A DNA stretch of 64,000 bases from Bdellovibrionales bacterium Ga0074139. GTDB lineage: Bacteria > Bdellovibrionota > Bdellovibrionia > Bdellovibrionales > Bdellovibrionaceae. The notes below the pieces were generated by a model, which saw only the letters and a list, made by a program, of their open reading frames with translations, had not been told where the DNA came from and did no database searches. Of the stretch, positions 1 through 10,767 are shown one piece after another. The first letter of the stretch is position 1. Each line of letters starts with the position of its first letter. Both the position numbers and the translations under genes were made by a program. Location: NCBI GenBank assembly GCA_001464795.1, contig LNEB01000013.1, positions 62,001 through 126,000 on the forward strand, written 5' to 3'.

Positions 1-1101
<1,101 letters not shown>

Positions 1102-1123
1102 CTACCTCTTTACTTTCTAATTC

Positions 1124-4100
1124 CTAGTGAGTGGGTTGGGTGATTGTTGGCTGACCGTCTGGCTCGATAGATGATTCCTCATCGTTCGAATCAGTTAATA
1201 TGTCAGATTCAATTAGCTCAACATTCAGAGCGAGTGACTGGAGTTCTTTCACGAGTACGTTGAAAGACTCTGGTAAACCCGGTTCTAAGATGTTTTCACC
1301 CTTTACAATGCTTTCATACATTCGAGTTCTACCTGCGACGTCATCGGACTTCACAGTTAAGAATTCTTGCAATGAATAAGCAGCACCGTAAGCTTCGATC
1401 GCCCAAACTTCCATTTCTCCAAGTCTCTGACCACCAAACTGCGCTTTACCGCCAAGAGGTTGTTGAGAAACAAGTGAATAAGGCCCGATAGAGCGTGCAT
1501 GAATTTTTTCTTCAACGAGATGATGAAGCTTCAGCATGTACATGATTCCAACAGTCACAGGATTTGTGAAAGGCTCGCCTGAACGACCGTCAAACAAGAT
1601 TGTTTGACCTGTCGATGGAAGATTGGCTTTTGCAAGCATATCTTTCACATCTTTTTCACGTGCACCTTCGAAAACCGGTGTTCCTACGTGAACTCCGTCT
1701 TTCATCGTTGTGATCATTTTCTTGAGTGAAGCCTCGTCCGCTGTTTCCACTTTTTTAGTGATATCAGTGTCAGAGAAAATATTTGTTAAATCTTTTCGAG
1801 CCGCGTCCGCATTCCAGTTATCAAGGTAAGTTGATAATTGCTTACCTAAATTGTGAGCGGCCCAGCCTAAGTGAACTTCCAAGATCTGACCGATGTTCAT
1901 ACGAGAAGGAACGCCGAGTGGGTTCAATACCATATCAACAGGAGTTCCGTCAGCGAGGTAAGGCATGTCTTCAACTGGAAGAACCCGTGAAACCACACCC
2001 TTATTTCCGTGACGACCGGCAAACTTATCACCGATTTGAAGTTTACGTTTAATTGCCACGTAGACTTTAACCATTTTGATAACGCCAGGAGGAAGTTCAT
2101 CACCCTTTTTAAGACGTTCGATTTTTTCTTGGAAAACCATTTTAACAGCATCCAATTGGTTTCTTGCGCCATCGATGATCTTGTTCACTTGGAATTCAAG
2201 TTCTTGATCAAGTGGGATGTACGACAATAATTCAAATGGAATGGTCTCTAGGTCCGCAGCTGTGATGTCTTGACCTTTGCTTAGAAGCTTCTGAGATCCA
2301 TCTTCATTAAGAAGAACACCAGTCGTTTTTTTGCCGATCAAGATTTCACGAAGCTTCGTAATCGAATTGTTTCGGATTACGTTTTGCTCAACTGAGAAAT
2401 CTTTTTCTAATTTTTTCTTCTTTTCTTCGATGATGGCAGACAATCGCTCGTCACGCTCGGAACCTTCACGGCTATAAACTTGCGCATCGATCACTGTTCC
2501 ATAAACACCTGATGGTGCACGAAGAGAAGTATCACGAACGTCACCAGCTTTTTCACCGAAGATCGCACGTAAGAGTTTTTCTTCAGGAGAAAGTTGAGTC
2601 TCCCCTTTAGGAGTCACTTTACCAACTAGGATTGTACCAGGTTTTACATCAGCACCGATACGAACGATACCTGAGTTGTCGAGGTCTTTGAGAGCCTCTT
2701 CACCCACGTTCGCGATATCACGTGTGATTTCTTCTTTACCTAATTTTGTATCACGAGCCACACATTCAAATTCTTCAATGTGAACGGATGTGTAGGTGTC
2801 TTCTTTTAAGAGACGCTCTGAAACGAGAATGGAATCCTCGAAGTTGTAACCCATCCAAGGTGTAAACGCGACTAGGATGTTTTGTCCAAGTGCTAGTTCA
2901 CCCACTTCTGTGGAAGGTCCGTCGGCAATGATATCAGTTTTAACAACTTTATCGCCCACTTTTACTATCGGCTTTTGGTTGAAACATGTATTTTGATTTG
3001 TACGCTGATACTTTGTTAAATTGTAGATATCAACGTTAGCTCCGAGTTCGCCACCTTTAGCAAATCTTCGGATTACAACACGTGATGCATCCACTTCTTC
3101 AACGATACCATCATTTTGTGCAACAACTGAAGTTCCAGAATCACGAGCGACTAATCGCTCGACGCCTGTTCCAACAAGTGGAGCACGAGATCTTAATAAT
3201 GGAACTGCTTGACGTTGCATGTTCGATCCCATGAGGGCTCGGTTGGCATCGTCATGCTCGAGGAATGGAATCAAAGAAGCGGCAATCGACACGAGCTGAG
3301 AAGGAGATACGTCCATCAAAGTGACTTTGTCTTTGTCGACAAGTTCGTACTCACCGTCACGACGGATCGTCATAGTGCTTTGATTGATAGTTCCAGTATC
3401 TTGTTCGCGGTCAGCTTGAGCTTTGTAATGACCTTGTTCTTCAAGGGCTGACATATAAGTGATTTCTTTAGAAATCTTACCTTCATCCACTTTTCTGTAG
3501 GGTGTTTCGATAAATCCATAGTGATTAATACGCGCATAAGTCGCCAAAGATGCGATCAAACCGATATTTGGTCCCTCTGGAGTTTCAATCGGACAAATAC
3601 GACCGTAGTGAGTCGGATGAACGTCACGTACTTCGAAACCTGCACGGTCACGAGTCAAACCACCAGGCCCGAGAGCTGATAGACGACGCTTGTGCGTGAT
3701 TTCAGAAAGTGGATTTGTTTGATCCATAAACTGAGAAAGCTGAGAGGATCCGAAGAATTCTTTAACAACAGCGTTCACAGGTTTAGCGTTAACTAAATCA
3801 TGAGGCATCATCGTTTCCACATCTTGAAGACTCATGCGCTCACGGATGGCTCGCTCCATACGAACGAGACCAATGCGGTACTGATTTTCCAAGAGCTCAC
3901 CCACAGATCGTACGCGACGATTTCCGAGGTGATCGATATCATCGACGATACCTTTTCCGTTTTTAAGATCGATCAATGTCTTAACTGTAGAGACGATGTC
4001 TTTTTCAGTTAATGTTCTGAATGTCGGAGGACAATCTTCCATTGAAATACCGAATTTGTGGTTGATCTTAATACGACCTACTTCTGAAAGATCATAAGCT

Positions 4101-5308
4101 TCTGGATCAAAGAAAAGTCTTTGAAAGAAAGCCGTTGAAGCTTCTAAAGTTGGAGGCTCACCAGGACGAAGTCTTTTGTAGATTTCAATCAAGGCTTCTT
4201 CTTTGTTGTTGATCTTATCAACTAACAGAGTGTTTCTGAGGTAAGGACCCACAGAAAGACCGTCAAAGAAAATCAATTTAAATTCTGTAATTCCAAGCGA
4301 AATGGCCTTCTTAATGAGTGAAGGAGAAAGTTCGGCGTTAGCATCAGCAATGATTTCACCCGTTGATTCATCGATCAAAGGTTTCGCTAATACTTTTCCA
4401 TCTAGATCTTCAGGTTGAACTTCAACTTCTGAGAGATTGATGTCTTTCATTTTCTTAACAATTGCACGAGTCACACGGCGACCGGCTTTGACAAGCACTT
4501 CGCCAGATTTAGGATCTACGATATCAGAAACGGCACGTTGACCGGCCATTCTTTCGATATCGAGTTTTCTGAACAATTGCTTACCGTTGAGGTAAACATG
4601 ATCAAGATCATAGAATTGTTCCAATAGGTACTCAGTGTTGTAACCTAAGGCTTTAAGGATAATCGTAGCAGGAAATTTTCTGCGACGATCGATACGAGCA
4701 TGGATGAGATCTTTTTGGTCAAATTCAAAATCGAGCCAAGAACCACGATAAGGAATCACCCGTGCTGAGTAAATTAATTTTCCATTGGCATTGTTTTTAC
4801 CGCTGTCGTGGTCAAAGAAAACACCAGGAGATCTGTGAAGCTGAGACACAACAACGCGTTCAGTTCCGTTGATAATGAAAGAACCATTTGCCGTCATGAG
4901 TGGAATTTCACCCATGTAAACTTCTTGTTCTTTTACGTCACGAATGCTGCGAGCTTCTGTTGCTTCATCAACGTCGAAAACGATTAAACGCATGGTCACC
5001 TTGATGGGTGCTGCGAAGGTCATTCCGCGCTGACGACATTCTTCAACGTCGTATTTTGGAGTCTCGAGAGTGTAGCTAACGTACTCGAGGCTTGAAGTGT
5101 TATTAAAATCTGAAATAGGGAAAACGGATTTGAAAACACCGTTCAATCCTGTTTCAGGTCGGCGATCGGGATCCATGTCTTTTTGCAAAAAAGCTTCGTA
5201 AGAGCGCTTTTGCAATTCGATGAGGTTGGGTATGTCGATCACTTGTTTATTTTTTGCGAATGATTTTCTGATGCGAAGGTTGGACGCGGTAACAGGAATC
5301 TTATCCAT
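1124..5308 (-). CDS. rpoB: RNA polymerase beta subunit
   Basis: Second-largest, catalytic subunit of RNA polymerase; 1394 residues, close to the proteobacterial length. Visible hallmarks are the rifampicin region ([20 protein letters not shown] followed by [19 protein letters not shown]), where the Asp, His and Ser positions linked to resistance in E. coli carry the sensitive residues, and the active-site region [19 protein letters not shown] near residue 1090. The C-terminal tail after the conserved [10 protein letters not shown] is short and acidic. The ATG has a clear AGGAG site 8 nt upstream. It is separated from rplL by an intrinsic terminator, so part of its transcription must read through or start in the 112-bp gap, where I see no convincing promoter. 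Confidence 0.99.
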   Translation of the reverse strand: MDKIPVTASNLRIRKSFAKNKQVIDIPNLIELQKRSYEAFLQKDMDPDRRPETGLNGVFKSVFPISDFNNTSSLEYVSYTLETPKYDVEECRQRGMTFAAPIKVTMRLIVFDVDEATEARSIRDVKEQEVYMGEIPLMTANGSFIINGTERVVVSQLHRSPGVFFDHDSGKNNANGKLIYSARVIPYRGSWLDFEFDQKDLIHARIDRRRKFPATIILKALGYNTEYLLEQFYDLDHVYLNGKQLFRKLDIERMAGQRAVSDIVDPKSGEVLVKAGRRVTRAIVKKMKDINLSEVEVQPEDLDGKVLAKPLIDESTGEIIADANAELSPSLIKKAISLGITEFKLIFFDGLSVGPYLRNTLLVDKINNKEEALIEIYKRLRPGEPPTLEASTAFFQRLFFDPEAYDLSEVGRIKINHKFGISMEDCPPTFRTLTEKDIVSTVKTLIDLKNGKGIVDDIDHLGNRRVRSVGELLENQYRIGLVRMERAIRERMSLQDVETMMPHDLVNAKPVNAVVKEFFGSSQLSQFMDQTNPLSEITHKRRLSALGPGGLTRDRAGFEVRDVHPTHYGRICPIETPEGPNIGLIASLATYARINHYGFIETPYRKVDEGKISKEITYMSALEEQGHYKAQADREQDTGTINQSTMTIRRDGEYELVDKDKVTLMDVSPSQLVSIAASLIPFLEHDDANRALMGSNMQRQAVPLLRSRAPLVGTGVERLVARDSGTSVVAQNDGIVEEVDASRVVIRRFAKGGELGANVDIYNLTKYQRTNQNTCFNQKPIVKVGDKVVKTDIIADGPSTEVGELALGQNILVAFTPWMGYNFEDSILVSERLLKEDTYTSVHIEEFECVARDTKLGKEEITRDIANVGEEALKDLDNSGIVRIGADVKPGTILVGKVTPKGETQLSPEEKLLRAIFGEKAGDVRDTSLRAPSGVYGTVIDAQVYSREGSERDERLSAIIEEKKKKLEKDFSVEQNVIRNNSITKLREILIGKKTTGVLLNEDGSQKLLSKGQDITAADLETIPFELLSYIPLDQELEFQVNKIIDGARNQLDAVKMVFQEKIERLKKGDELPPGVIKMVKVYVAIKRKLQIGDKFAGRHGNKGVVSRVLPVEDMPYLADGTPVDMVLNPLGVPSRMNIGQILEVHLGWAAHNLGKQLSTYLDNWNADAARKDLTNIFSDTDITKKVETADEASLKKMITTMKDGVHVGTPVFEGAREKDVKDMLAKANLPSTGQTILFDGRSGEPFTNPVTVGIMYMLKLHHLVEEKIHARSIGPYSLVSQQPLGGKAQFGGQRLGEMEVWAIEAYGAAYSLQEFLTVKSDDVAGRTRMYESIVKGENILEPGLPESFNVLVKELQSLALNVELIESDILTDSNDEESSIEPDGQPTITQPTH

Positions 5309-5420
5309 TCATTCTCCTGAAGATTATTGGTGACCATTGTCGAGAGTCTGCACGGTGCATTTGGTTCGGGGCAAAAACACAAGCCCACATTTTAAATTCG
5401 AGGAATCTAGGACATTACAT

Positions 5421-5465
5421 AAAAAATGACACAAGGGAAAGAGTATTTTCACCCTTTCCCTTGTG
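5421..5465 (-). terminator. Intrinsic terminator or attenuator between rplL and rpoB
   Basis: On the minus strand a perfect 12-bp inverted repeat (arms 5430-5441 and 5454-5465, 12-nt loop) lies 20 bp after the rplL stop and is followed, after three bases, by a run of six U (5421-5426). This is a textbook Rho-independent terminator shape. In E. coli a partial attenuator sits at the same place and lowers rpoBC output relative to the ribosomal proteins; the same role is inferred here. Confidence 0.85.
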
Positions 5466-5484
5466 ACTTATATCAGCGAAATAA

Positions 5485-5859
5485 TTACTTAACTGTAACT
5501 TTTGCACCAGCAGCTTCAAGCTGCTTTTTGATTTTCTCTGCGTCTTCTTTAGAAGCGCCTTCTTTAACTGGTTTGTTTCCAGCCTCAGTTAAAGCTTTTG
5601 CTTCAGCAAGTCCAAGACCTGTGATTGCGCGTACTTCTTTGATTACGTTGATTTTGTTCGCACCAGCGTCAACAAGGATTACGTCAAAAGCTGTTTTTTC
5701 TTCTGCAGGTGCGCCGCCAGCAGCAGCTCCGCCACCAACCATTACAGCAGCAGCAGCAGAAACGCCCCACTTCTCTTCTAAAAGTTTTACAAGTTCAGCA
5801 ATTTCTAAAACTGTTTTTTTAGAAAGCTCATCTACCAATTGATCATTTGTTAAAGACAT
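5485..5859 (-). CDS. rplL: Ribosomal protein bL12 (L7/L12)
   Basis: Acidic stalk protein of the large subunit that recruits and activates the translational GTPases. The 124-residue chain has the N-terminal dimerisation helix ([20 protein letters not shown]), an Ala/Gly-rich hinge at about residues 34-53, and the globular C-terminal domain with EKTAFDVIL and the conserved [14 protein letters not shown]. It follows rplJ after 26 bp, as in the standard operon, and is followed by the terminator at 5421-5465. Confidence 0.99.
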   Translation of the reverse strand: MSLTNDQLVDELSKKTVLEIAELVKLLEEKWGVSAAAAVMVGGGAAAGGAPAEEKTAFDVILVDAGANKINVIKEVRAITGLGLAEAKALTEAGNKPVKEGASKEDAEKIKKQLEAAGAKVTVK

Positions 5860-5885
5860 AAATTCTCCTAATTAAAAATAAATTA

Positions 5886-6407
5886 TTAAGCCTGAGGAGC
5901 AGCTTCAGCGCCGCCCTCTTGCGATTTTTTCACATACTCATTTAAGCAACGAGCGAGCTTGCTTCCAGTGGCATTAAGAACACTCAGGAATTGAGCACGT
6001 AACTGGTCTTTACCAGGCAACGATGCCAAAAACTTGATTTTTCCTTCGTCCATTGGGTTTCCATCCATCATACCAGACTTAATCTGAAGAACTTCGACGT
6101 CTTTAGCCATATCAGCCAAAGTCTTCGCAGTTAGATTCACTTCACCGTAGGAAAATACAATGGCGTTTGTGCCTTGCATTGTCGCGGAGAAAGCTTTCTC
6201 AGCATCTGGATGATCTTTGAACGCAATTTTCGCAAGAGTGTTTCGAACAACTTTCATCTCGGAATCAGCTTGATTCAGTTTTTTGCGAAGTGATGTCACT
6301 TGCTCAACTTTCATGCCTTTGAAATCGATGATGAAAGCCCCCTTTGCCTTAGCAAATTTATCTTTGATGGCTTTAACATCTTGCTCTTTTTTTGCACGAG
6401 TCATCAT
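5886..6407 (-). CDS. rplJ: Ribosomal protein uL10
   Basis: Base of the ribosomal stalk, to which the L12 dimers bind, and in many bacteria the autoregulator of its own operon. The 173-residue protein shows the family pattern: N-terminal globular domain with [20 protein letters not shown] and [11 protein letters not shown], then a C-terminal helix for L12. Two ATG codons are adjacent (MMTR); an AGGAGG site lies about 8 nt before the first. It is preceded by an L10-leader-like structure. Confidence 0.98.
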   Translation of the reverse strand: MMTRAKKEQDVKAIKDKFAKAKGAFIIDFKGMKVEQVTSLRKKLNQADSEMKVVRNTLAKIAFKDHPDAEKAFSATMQGTNAIVFSYGEVNLTAKTLADMAKDVEVLQIKSGMMDGNPMDEGKIKFLASLPGKDQLRAQFLSVLNATGSKLARCLNEYVKKSQEGGAEAAPQA

Positions 6408-6425
6408 AATGAGGACCTCCTTTCG

Positions 6426-6549
6426 TTAGATTTGAGACCCCGATTAAAGGGCCTGTTTTTCATCGACTGAGTTTTTAGGAGAGGTGGTCTCTGTCTAATC
6501 TCGGTAGGCTGTTTTGCATTTAGGAGACTTTAAAAAATTTCAAAGTCTC
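6426..6549 (-). promoter_or_regulatory. Candidate L10 leader (autoregulatory mRNA structure) before rplJ
   Basis: The 184-bp rplA-rplJ gap holds a long-range helix on the minus strand: 6494-6498 pairs with 6426-6430 and 6486-6491 pairs with 6434-6439, interrupted by a small asymmetric internal loop (2 against 3 nt), a shape that could be a kink-turn. A separate 8-bp hairpin (6542-6549 with 6524-6531) lies further upstream, without a U tail. In many bacteria L10, bound to L12, represses rplJL by binding such a leader. The helices are seen; L10 binding is inferred. Confidence 0.6.
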
Positions 6550-6591
6550 ACCTACTGTCTTTGATCGATGAGTTATTTTATAAGTTAAAAA

Positions 6592-7293
6592 CTATTCTGT
6601 TTCAGCGCCACTGGCTGCAAAAGTGTCAACTTTGATTCCAGGTCCCATTGTCGAAGACAATGTCACTGAACGTAAGTAAATACCTTTTGAAGTTTGTGGT
6701 TTTGCTTTCATGATTGCAGCCATAAGAACCGCGAAGTTTTCAGAAAGCTTCTGTCCACCCATGGATTTTTTTCCAATCCCTGCATGCACGATTCCAGCTT
6801 TATCAACTCGGAAATCAAGCTTACCTTTTTTCTCGGCCGTAACAGCATCGCCAACATTCATAGTCACTGTTCCAACCTTTGGATTCGGCATTAGACCACG
6901 AGGCCCCAGTACCTTTGCCACTTTAGAAACAGTTGCCATCATGTCAGGAGTTGCAATGGCTTTATCGAAATCAAGCCATCCATCTTGAATCTTCTGAACG
7001 AGGTCATCAGATCCAACATAATCAGCACCCGCATTTTTTGCTTCGATTTCTTTAGGTCCTTTAGCAAATACAACAACGCGGACTGTTTTACCCAATCCGT
7101 GAGGAAGAGCAACGGCACCACGCACTTGTTGATCTGATTGCTTAGGGTCAACCCCTAAACGAAAAGCCGCTTCGATGGTTTCATCAAACTTAGCTGGAGC
7201 TGTTTGCACAACTAAATCGAAAGCTTCATTCACTTTGTATTTTTTTGAGGGCTCGACGAGCTTAGCTACTTTTTCAAATTTTTTACCAGACAT
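6592..7293 (-). CDS. rplA: Ribosomal protein uL1
   Basis: L1 stalk protein of the large subunit, which helps deacylated tRNA leave the E site. The 233-residue length is standard, and the signature around [17 protein letters not shown] (residues about 128-144) is intact, as are the domain II start [16 protein letters not shown] and the C-terminal [11 protein letters not shown]. It begins 9 bp after rplK, so the two are translated from one message, as in the usual L11 operon where L1 represses both. Confidence 0.99.
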   Translation of the reverse strand: MSGKKFEKVAKLVEPSKKYKVNEAFDLVVQTAPAKFDETIEAAFRLGVDPKQSDQQVRGAVALPHGLGKTVRVVVFAKGPKEIEAKNAGADYVGSDDLVQKIQDGWLDFDKAIATPDMMATVSKVAKVLGPRGLMPNPKVGTVTMNVGDAVTAEKKGKLDFRVDKAGIVHAGIGKKSMGGQKLSENFAVLMAAIMKAKPQTSKGIYLRSVTLSSTMGPGIKVDTFAASGAETE

Positions 7294-7302
7294 CTTCTAC
7301 CC

Positions 7303-7728
7303 CTATTCAACCACTTCAAGTCCCATGCTCTTCGCAGTACCTGCGACTTGAGACATAGCGGACTCTACTTTTAAGCAGTTCAAATCAGGAATCTTCAATG
7401 TGGCGATTGCCTTGATTTGATCTGGTTTAATTTTTCCAACCTTATCTTTTTGGGGCATCTTCGAGCCTGATTCAAGCTTGAGAGCCTTTTTGATAAGATT
7501 AGAGACTGGCGGCGTCTTGGTGATGAAGGTGAATGAACGGTCCTGATAAACAGTGATGATCACAGGGATCACATTGTCCGCATCTTTTTGAGTGCGAGCA
7601 TTAAACTGCTTACAGAATTCCATGATATTCACCCCATGCTGGCCGAGTGCCGGTCCCACGGGAGGCGCTGGATTTGCCTTTCCTGCCGGTATCTGGAGTT
7701 TAATCATTCCAGTGACTTTTTTAGCCAT
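7303..7728 (-). CDS. rplK: Ribosomal protein uL11
   Basis: Part of the GTPase-associated centre of the large subunit. The protein is 141 residues, the usual length, with the N-terminal Pro-rich thiopeptide-binding region ([20 protein letters not shown]) and a C-terminal 23S rRNA-binding domain. An AGGAG site precedes the ATG. It lies 59 bp after nusG and 9 bp before rplA, the canonical order. Confidence 0.99.
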   Translation of the reverse strand: MAKKVTGMIKLQIPAGKANPAPPVGPALGQHGVNIMEFCKQFNARTQKDADNVIPVIITVYQDRSFTFITKTPPVSNLIKKALKLESGSKMPQKDKVGKIKPDQIKAIATLKIPDLNCLKVESAMSQVAGTAKSMGLEVVE

Positions 7729-7787
7729 TTTCCCACTCCTTTTGAGCTGAGGTTTTAGTTAACTATCTAAATCTGACCTATTCAGAT

Positions 7788-8330
7788 TTAGCTTTTTTCT
7801 ACTTGTACGAAATCCAACTCAACAGGAGTTGGACGACCGAAAATACTGACTAAGACTTTAACTTTGCCTTTATCTTCGTTAATTTCTTCCACTGTTCCGT
7901 TGAAATTACTAAACGGTCCGTCGGTCACCATCACATTTTCACCAACTGAAAATTTGACTTTGGAGCGTGGCTTTTCACCCATTCCCGCCATCGCTTGTGT
8001 TACACGAAACACTTCAGCTTCAGGAACTTCAGGAGGACGAGTTTTACCACCGCTACCGGCACCTACGAAACCAGAGACCTTAGACGAATTTTTAACTAAA
8101 TGCCAAGTCTCTTCTGTTAAAACCATCTGAACAAACATGTAACCTGGGAAAAATTTACGTGATTTTTCCTTTTTCTGGCCTTTAACAAGCTCAACAACAC
8201 TTTCAGCAGGAATTAGAATATCACCAAAAAATTTTTCCATTTTATGGGATCTAATTCTTTCTTCGATCGCTGATTTAGCAGTTCCTTCGGAACCACTAAG
8301 AACATTGATTATATACCACTTCTTATCCAT
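7788..8330 (-). CDS. nusG: Transcription elongation/antitermination factor NusG
   Basis: Binds RNA polymerase and links it to Rho or to the ribosome. The 180-residue protein has the NGN domain (KKWYIINVLSGSE, then FFPGYMFVQMVL) and a C-terminal KOW domain around DGPFSNFNGTVEEINEDKGK. No extra domain is inserted, so this is the housekeeping NusG rather than a specialised paralogue such as RfaH. It starts 9 bp after secE. Confidence 0.99.
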   Translation of the reverse strand: MDKKWYIINVLSGSEGTAKSAIEERIRSHKMEKFFGDILIPAESVVELVKGQKKEKSRKFFPGYMFVQMVLTEETWHLVKNSSKVSGFVGAGSGGKTRPPEVPEAEVFRVTQAMAGMGEKPRSKVKFSVGENVMVTDGPFSNFNGTVEEINEDKGKVKVLVSIFGRPTPVELDFVQVEKS

Positions 8331-8339
8331 TGCGATCTC

Positions 8340-8717
8340 CTACCTCATGAGTGAGTTGATACCAAGACCAGATGCCCAATCCATGAGAGAAATAATGAGT
8401 GAAGAAATCAAAACCATAACAATGACAGAAACCGTCATAGCCACAGTGTCTTTTCGCGAAGGAAATACGACTTTTTTAATTTCAACAATAACTTCTTCAG
8501 CCCAGGTATTAAATTTTGAATTAAATTGGCAAGAAAAGAAAATAGCCAAACCCACAAAAATGGGAAGACCGTGCTTAAATAAATCTTGATCACCTAATCT
8601 TGCCATAACAGCAAATGCACCAGAGAGAGCTTTAAGAAGTAAGTGCAAGGTGACTCCGATAAGAGCCGAGAACAATCCCAAACATGCTGTTATAGTTTTT
8701 GCATTCGAATTTTCCAT
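8340..8717 (-). CDS. secE: Preprotein translocase subunit SecE, three-helix form
   Basis: Essential partner of SecY in the inner-membrane export channel. The conserved core, an amphipathic helix with EEVIVEIKKVVFPSRKDT followed by a hydrophobic helix, covers about residues 74-114. Ahead of it are two more hydrophobic segments (about 8-31 and 47-65), giving the 125-residue, three-helix form known from E. coli rather than the single-helix form of about 60 residues found in many bacteria. It lies between tRNA-Trp and nusG. Confidence 0.96.
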   Translation of the reverse strand: MENSNAKTITACLGLFSALIGVTLHLLLKALSGAFAVMARLGDQDLFKHGLPIFVGLAIFFSCQFNSKFNTWAEEVIVEIKKVVFPSRKDTVAMTVSVIVMVLISSLIISLMDWASGLGINSLMR

Positions 8718-8750
8718 CTCACAACACCTTTCGAGTGAACTCTTTATTGG

Positions 8751-8823
8751 CAGGGGCGGAGGGATTCGAACCCACGACCTAACGATTTGGAGTCGTTCGC
8801 TCTACCGCTGGAGCTACACCCCT
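8751..8823 (-). tRNA. tRNA-Trp (CCA anticodon)
   Basis: The minus strand folds into a cloverleaf of 73 nt: a seven-pair acceptor stem starting AGGGGTG (with one G-U pair), D arm, anticodon loop CTCCAAA with anticodon CCA, and the T arm with GGTTCGAATCC. The terminal CCA is encoded (8748-8750). It sits between tuf and secE in the same transcription direction and is probably processed from the long operon transcript. Confidence 0.97.
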
Positions 8824-8833
8824 GTAAAGAGTT

Positions 8834-8861
8834 AAGGGGACATCCGCGTAGATGTCCCCTT
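8834..8861 (-). terminator. Hairpin after tuf
   Basis: An 11-bp perfect inverted repeat (8834-8844 with 8851-8861, 6-nt loop) lies about 25 bp after the tuf stop and 11 bp before tRNA-Trp. GC content of the stem is good, but on the minus strand only a short U stretch follows, interrupted by other bases. It may act as a weak terminator or as a boundary or processing hairpin between the tuf message and the tRNA. Confidence 0.6.
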
Positions 8862-8887
8862 TATTAAGCTATTCAGTCTAAAGAAAA

Positions 8888-10081
8888 TTACTCAACGATT
8901 TCAGTAACGACACCCGCACCAACAGTACGGCCACCTTCACGAATTGCGAAGCGTAATTCTTTTTCCATGGCGATAGGAGCGATGAGTTCTACAACCATCT
9001 CTTCTACTTTATCACCAGGCATGATCATTTCAGTTCCGTCTTTCAAAGTTACAACACCCGTTACGTCAGTTGTTCTGAAGTAAAACTGTGGGCGGTAACC
9101 GTTGAAGAATGGAGTATGACGGCCACCCTCTTCTTTTGTGAGGATGTACGCAGAAGCTTTGAATTTCTTGTGAGGCTTAACAGATCCTGCTTTAGCAAGA
9201 ACTTGACCACGCTCGACGTCTTCTTTTTTAGTACCACGTAGTAAACAACCACAGTTGTCACCAGCACGGCCTTCATCAAGAAGCTTACGGAACATTTCGA
9301 TACCCGTTACAGTTGTCTTAACTGTAGGTCGGATTCCCACGATTTCGATCTCTTCGTTCACTTTGATAATTCCGCGCTCGATACGACCAGTTACAACAGT
9401 TCCACGACCAGAGATCGAGAAAACGTCTTCCACAGGCATCAAGAAAGGCTTATCAGTAGCACGAACGGGTTCTGGAATCGCAGCATCACAAGCTTCCATG
9501 AGCTTCATGATTGAAGGACGACCAAGCTCAGAAGTATCACCTTCCAGACCTAGTTTTGCAGAACCTTTTACTATTGGAATTGTATCACCAGGGAAATCGT
9601 ACTTAGAAAGAAGTTCACGAACTTCCATTTCCACTAGCTCGAGAAGATCTTTATCATCAACCATGTCACACTTGTTCATGAACACAACAAGCGCAGGAAC
9701 ACCAACTTGGCGAGCCAAAAGGATGTGCTCACGAGTTTGTGGCATAGGTCCGTCAGCAGCAGAAACCACGAGAATAGCGCCGTCCATTTGCGCAGCACCT
9801 GTGATCATGTTTTTTACGTAGTCCGCGTGTCCTGGGCAATCCACGTGTGCGTAGTGACGCTTGTCAGTTTCGTACTCAACGTGAGTAGTAGAAATCGTGA
9901 TACCACGCTCTTTTTCCTCAGGAGACTTATCGATTTGATCGTAAGACATCGCTTGAGCTTTACCAATAGTTGCTAATGTAGTTGTAATAGCAGCTGTTAA
10001 AGTCGTTTTACCATGATCGACGTGACCGATTGTACCGATATTCACGTGCGGTTTGGTACGGTTGAATTTTTCTTTAGACAT
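8888..10081 (-). CDS. tuf: Elongation factor Tu
   Basis: GTPase that brings aminoacyl-tRNA to the ribosome. It is 397 residues with all G motifs: GHVDHGKTT (P loop), RGITI (switch I), DCPGHADY (G3), NKCD (G4) and GSAKLGLEG for G5, then the two beta-barrel domains. An AGGAGG site lies ahead of the ATG. The gene sits between four upstream tRNA genes and tRNA-Trp, as tufB does in enterobacteria. The 135-bp gap before it has a 7-bp inverted repeat (10177-10183 with 10202-10208) but no clear promoter. Confidence 0.99.
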   Translation of the reverse strand: MSKEKFNRTKPHVNIGTIGHVDHGKTTLTAAITTTLATIGKAQAMSYDQIDKSPEEKERGITISTTHVEYETDKRHYAHVDCPGHADYVKNMITGAAQMDGAILVVSAADGPMPQTREHILLARQVGVPALVVFMNKCDMVDDKDLLELVEMEVRELLSKYDFPGDTIPIVKGSAKLGLEGDTSELGRPSIMKLMEACDAAIPEPVRATDKPFLMPVEDVFSISGRGTVVTGRIERGIIKVNEEIEIVGIRPTVKTTVTGIEMFRKLLDEGRAGDNCGCLLRGTKKEDVERGQVLAKAGSVKPHKKFKASAYILTKEEGGRHTPFFNGYRPQFYFRTTDVTGVVTLKDGTEMIMPGDKVEEMVVELIAPIAMEKELRFAIREGGRTVGAGVVTEIVE

Positions 10082-10219
10082 TGTTTCCTCCTGAGAGTGT
10101 TTAGTTTTTTAATCTCAATTTAAATCGTACAAATACAAAAAAATCGATCGCTAGTAACAATTCCAAGGAAACAGATAAACTGCAACCTTTTTGAATCACT
10201 GGCAGTTTCATAAAACTGG

Positions 10220-10291
10220 AGCCCGTGATCGGAGCCGAACCGACGACCTCACCCTTACCAAGGGTGCGCTCTACCACTGAGCTACACGGGC
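10220..10291 (-). tRNA. tRNA-Thr (GGT anticodon)
   Basis: A 72-nt cloverleaf on the minus strand with acceptor stem GCCCGTG/CACGGGC, D arm AGCTCAGTGGTAGAGC, anticodon loop TTGGTAA (anticodon GGT, threonine) and T arm GGTTCGGCTCC. The terminal CCA is encoded at 10217-10219. It is the last of four tRNAs preceding tuf. Confidence 0.96.
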
Positions 10292-10304
10292 CATCCTAAT
10301 TTGG

Positions 10305-10378
10305 AGCGGGAGACGGGTCTCGAACCCGCAACCCTCTGCTTGGAAGGCAGATACTCTAGCCAATTGAGCTACTCCCGC
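10305..10378 (-). tRNA. tRNA-Gly (TCC anticodon)
   Basis: A 74-nt cloverleaf on the minus strand with acceptor stem GCGGGAG/CTCCCGC, anticodon loop CTTCCAA (anticodon TCC, glycine) and T arm GGTTCGAGACC; CCA is encoded at 10302-10304. It lies 13 bp from the neighbouring tRNA-Thr, so the two are processed from one precursor. Confidence 0.96.
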
Positions 10379-10424
10379 TCTATGATAACAACACTAAGGC
10401 CCACTTTTTTCTTGGAAGAAATGG

Positions 10425-10507
10425 TGGACAGGGAAGGATTCGAACCTTCGTAGACATAAGCCAGCAGATTTACAGTCTGCCCCCTTTAGCCACTCGGGCA
10501 CCTGTCC
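10425..10507 (-). tRNA. tRNA-Tyr (GTA anticodon)
   Basis: An 83-nt cloverleaf on the minus strand with the long variable arm of a class II tRNA. Acceptor stem GGACAGG/CCTGTCC, anticodon loop CTGTAAA (anticodon GTA, tyrosine), T arm GGTTCGAATCC, and encoded CCA at 10422-10424. Confidence 0.97.
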
Positions 10508-10530
10508 CCAAAAAACCAAAAAAGAAATGG

Positions 10531-10603
10531 AGCTGGTTATGGGACTCGAACCCGCAACCTGCTGATTACAAATCAGCTGCTCTACCAATTGAGCTAAACC
10601 AGC
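10531..10603 (-). tRNA. tRNA-Thr (TGT anticodon)
   Basis: A 73-nt cloverleaf on the minus strand with acceptor stem GCTGGTT/AACCAGC, anticodon loop TTTGTAA (anticodon TGT, threonine), T arm GGTTCGAGTCC and encoded CCA at 10528-10530. It is the first gene of the run, about 13 nt downstream of the predicted transcription start. Confidence 0.96.
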
Positions 10604-10622
10604 CTTACAAACGGACCCAAAA

Positions 10623-10651
10623 ATTATTTTTGAAATGATTTTTAGAGACAA
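10623..10651 (-). promoter_or_regulatory. Sigma-70 promoter of the tRNA-tuf operon
   Basis: On the minus strand TTGTCT (10646-10651) and AATAAT (10623-10628) are separated by exactly 17 bp, about 20 bp upstream of the first tRNA. The upstream stretch to 10720 is rich in A and T runs and could serve as an UP element. I see no other good promoter before the tRNA cluster, which supports its use as the main start of the operon. Confidence 0.7.
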
Positions 10652-10767
10652 ATCGGCATCGAAACGCTGACCGTAACTTCGAAAACTTCAAAAACATGTT
10701 TTGTGTTTTTGTAACCGAATGTTTTTACGGAAAAAGCTGTAGGGAGTCAAAACAAATTAAAGGCGAA

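Noticed and set aside
5426-5842. 138-codon open frame antisense to rplL
   Set aside because: Shadow of the Ala-rich rplL hinge; its composition (Ala, Ser, Pro) is typical of a mirror frame.
8650-8835. Open frame with GGIRTHDLTIWSRSLYRW
   Set aside because: It is a translation of the antisense of tRNA-Trp; a common annotation artefact.
9255-9821. Long open frame antisense to tuf
   Set aside because: Codon usage of a conserved highly expressed gene on the other strand explains it; Ser/Thr-rich, no homologue-like features.
10394-10651. 85-codon open frame across the tRNA-Tyr and tRNA-Thr genes, with LAQLVEQLICNQQVAGSSP
   Set aside because: This is a well-known spurious translation of tRNA genes found in many databases.
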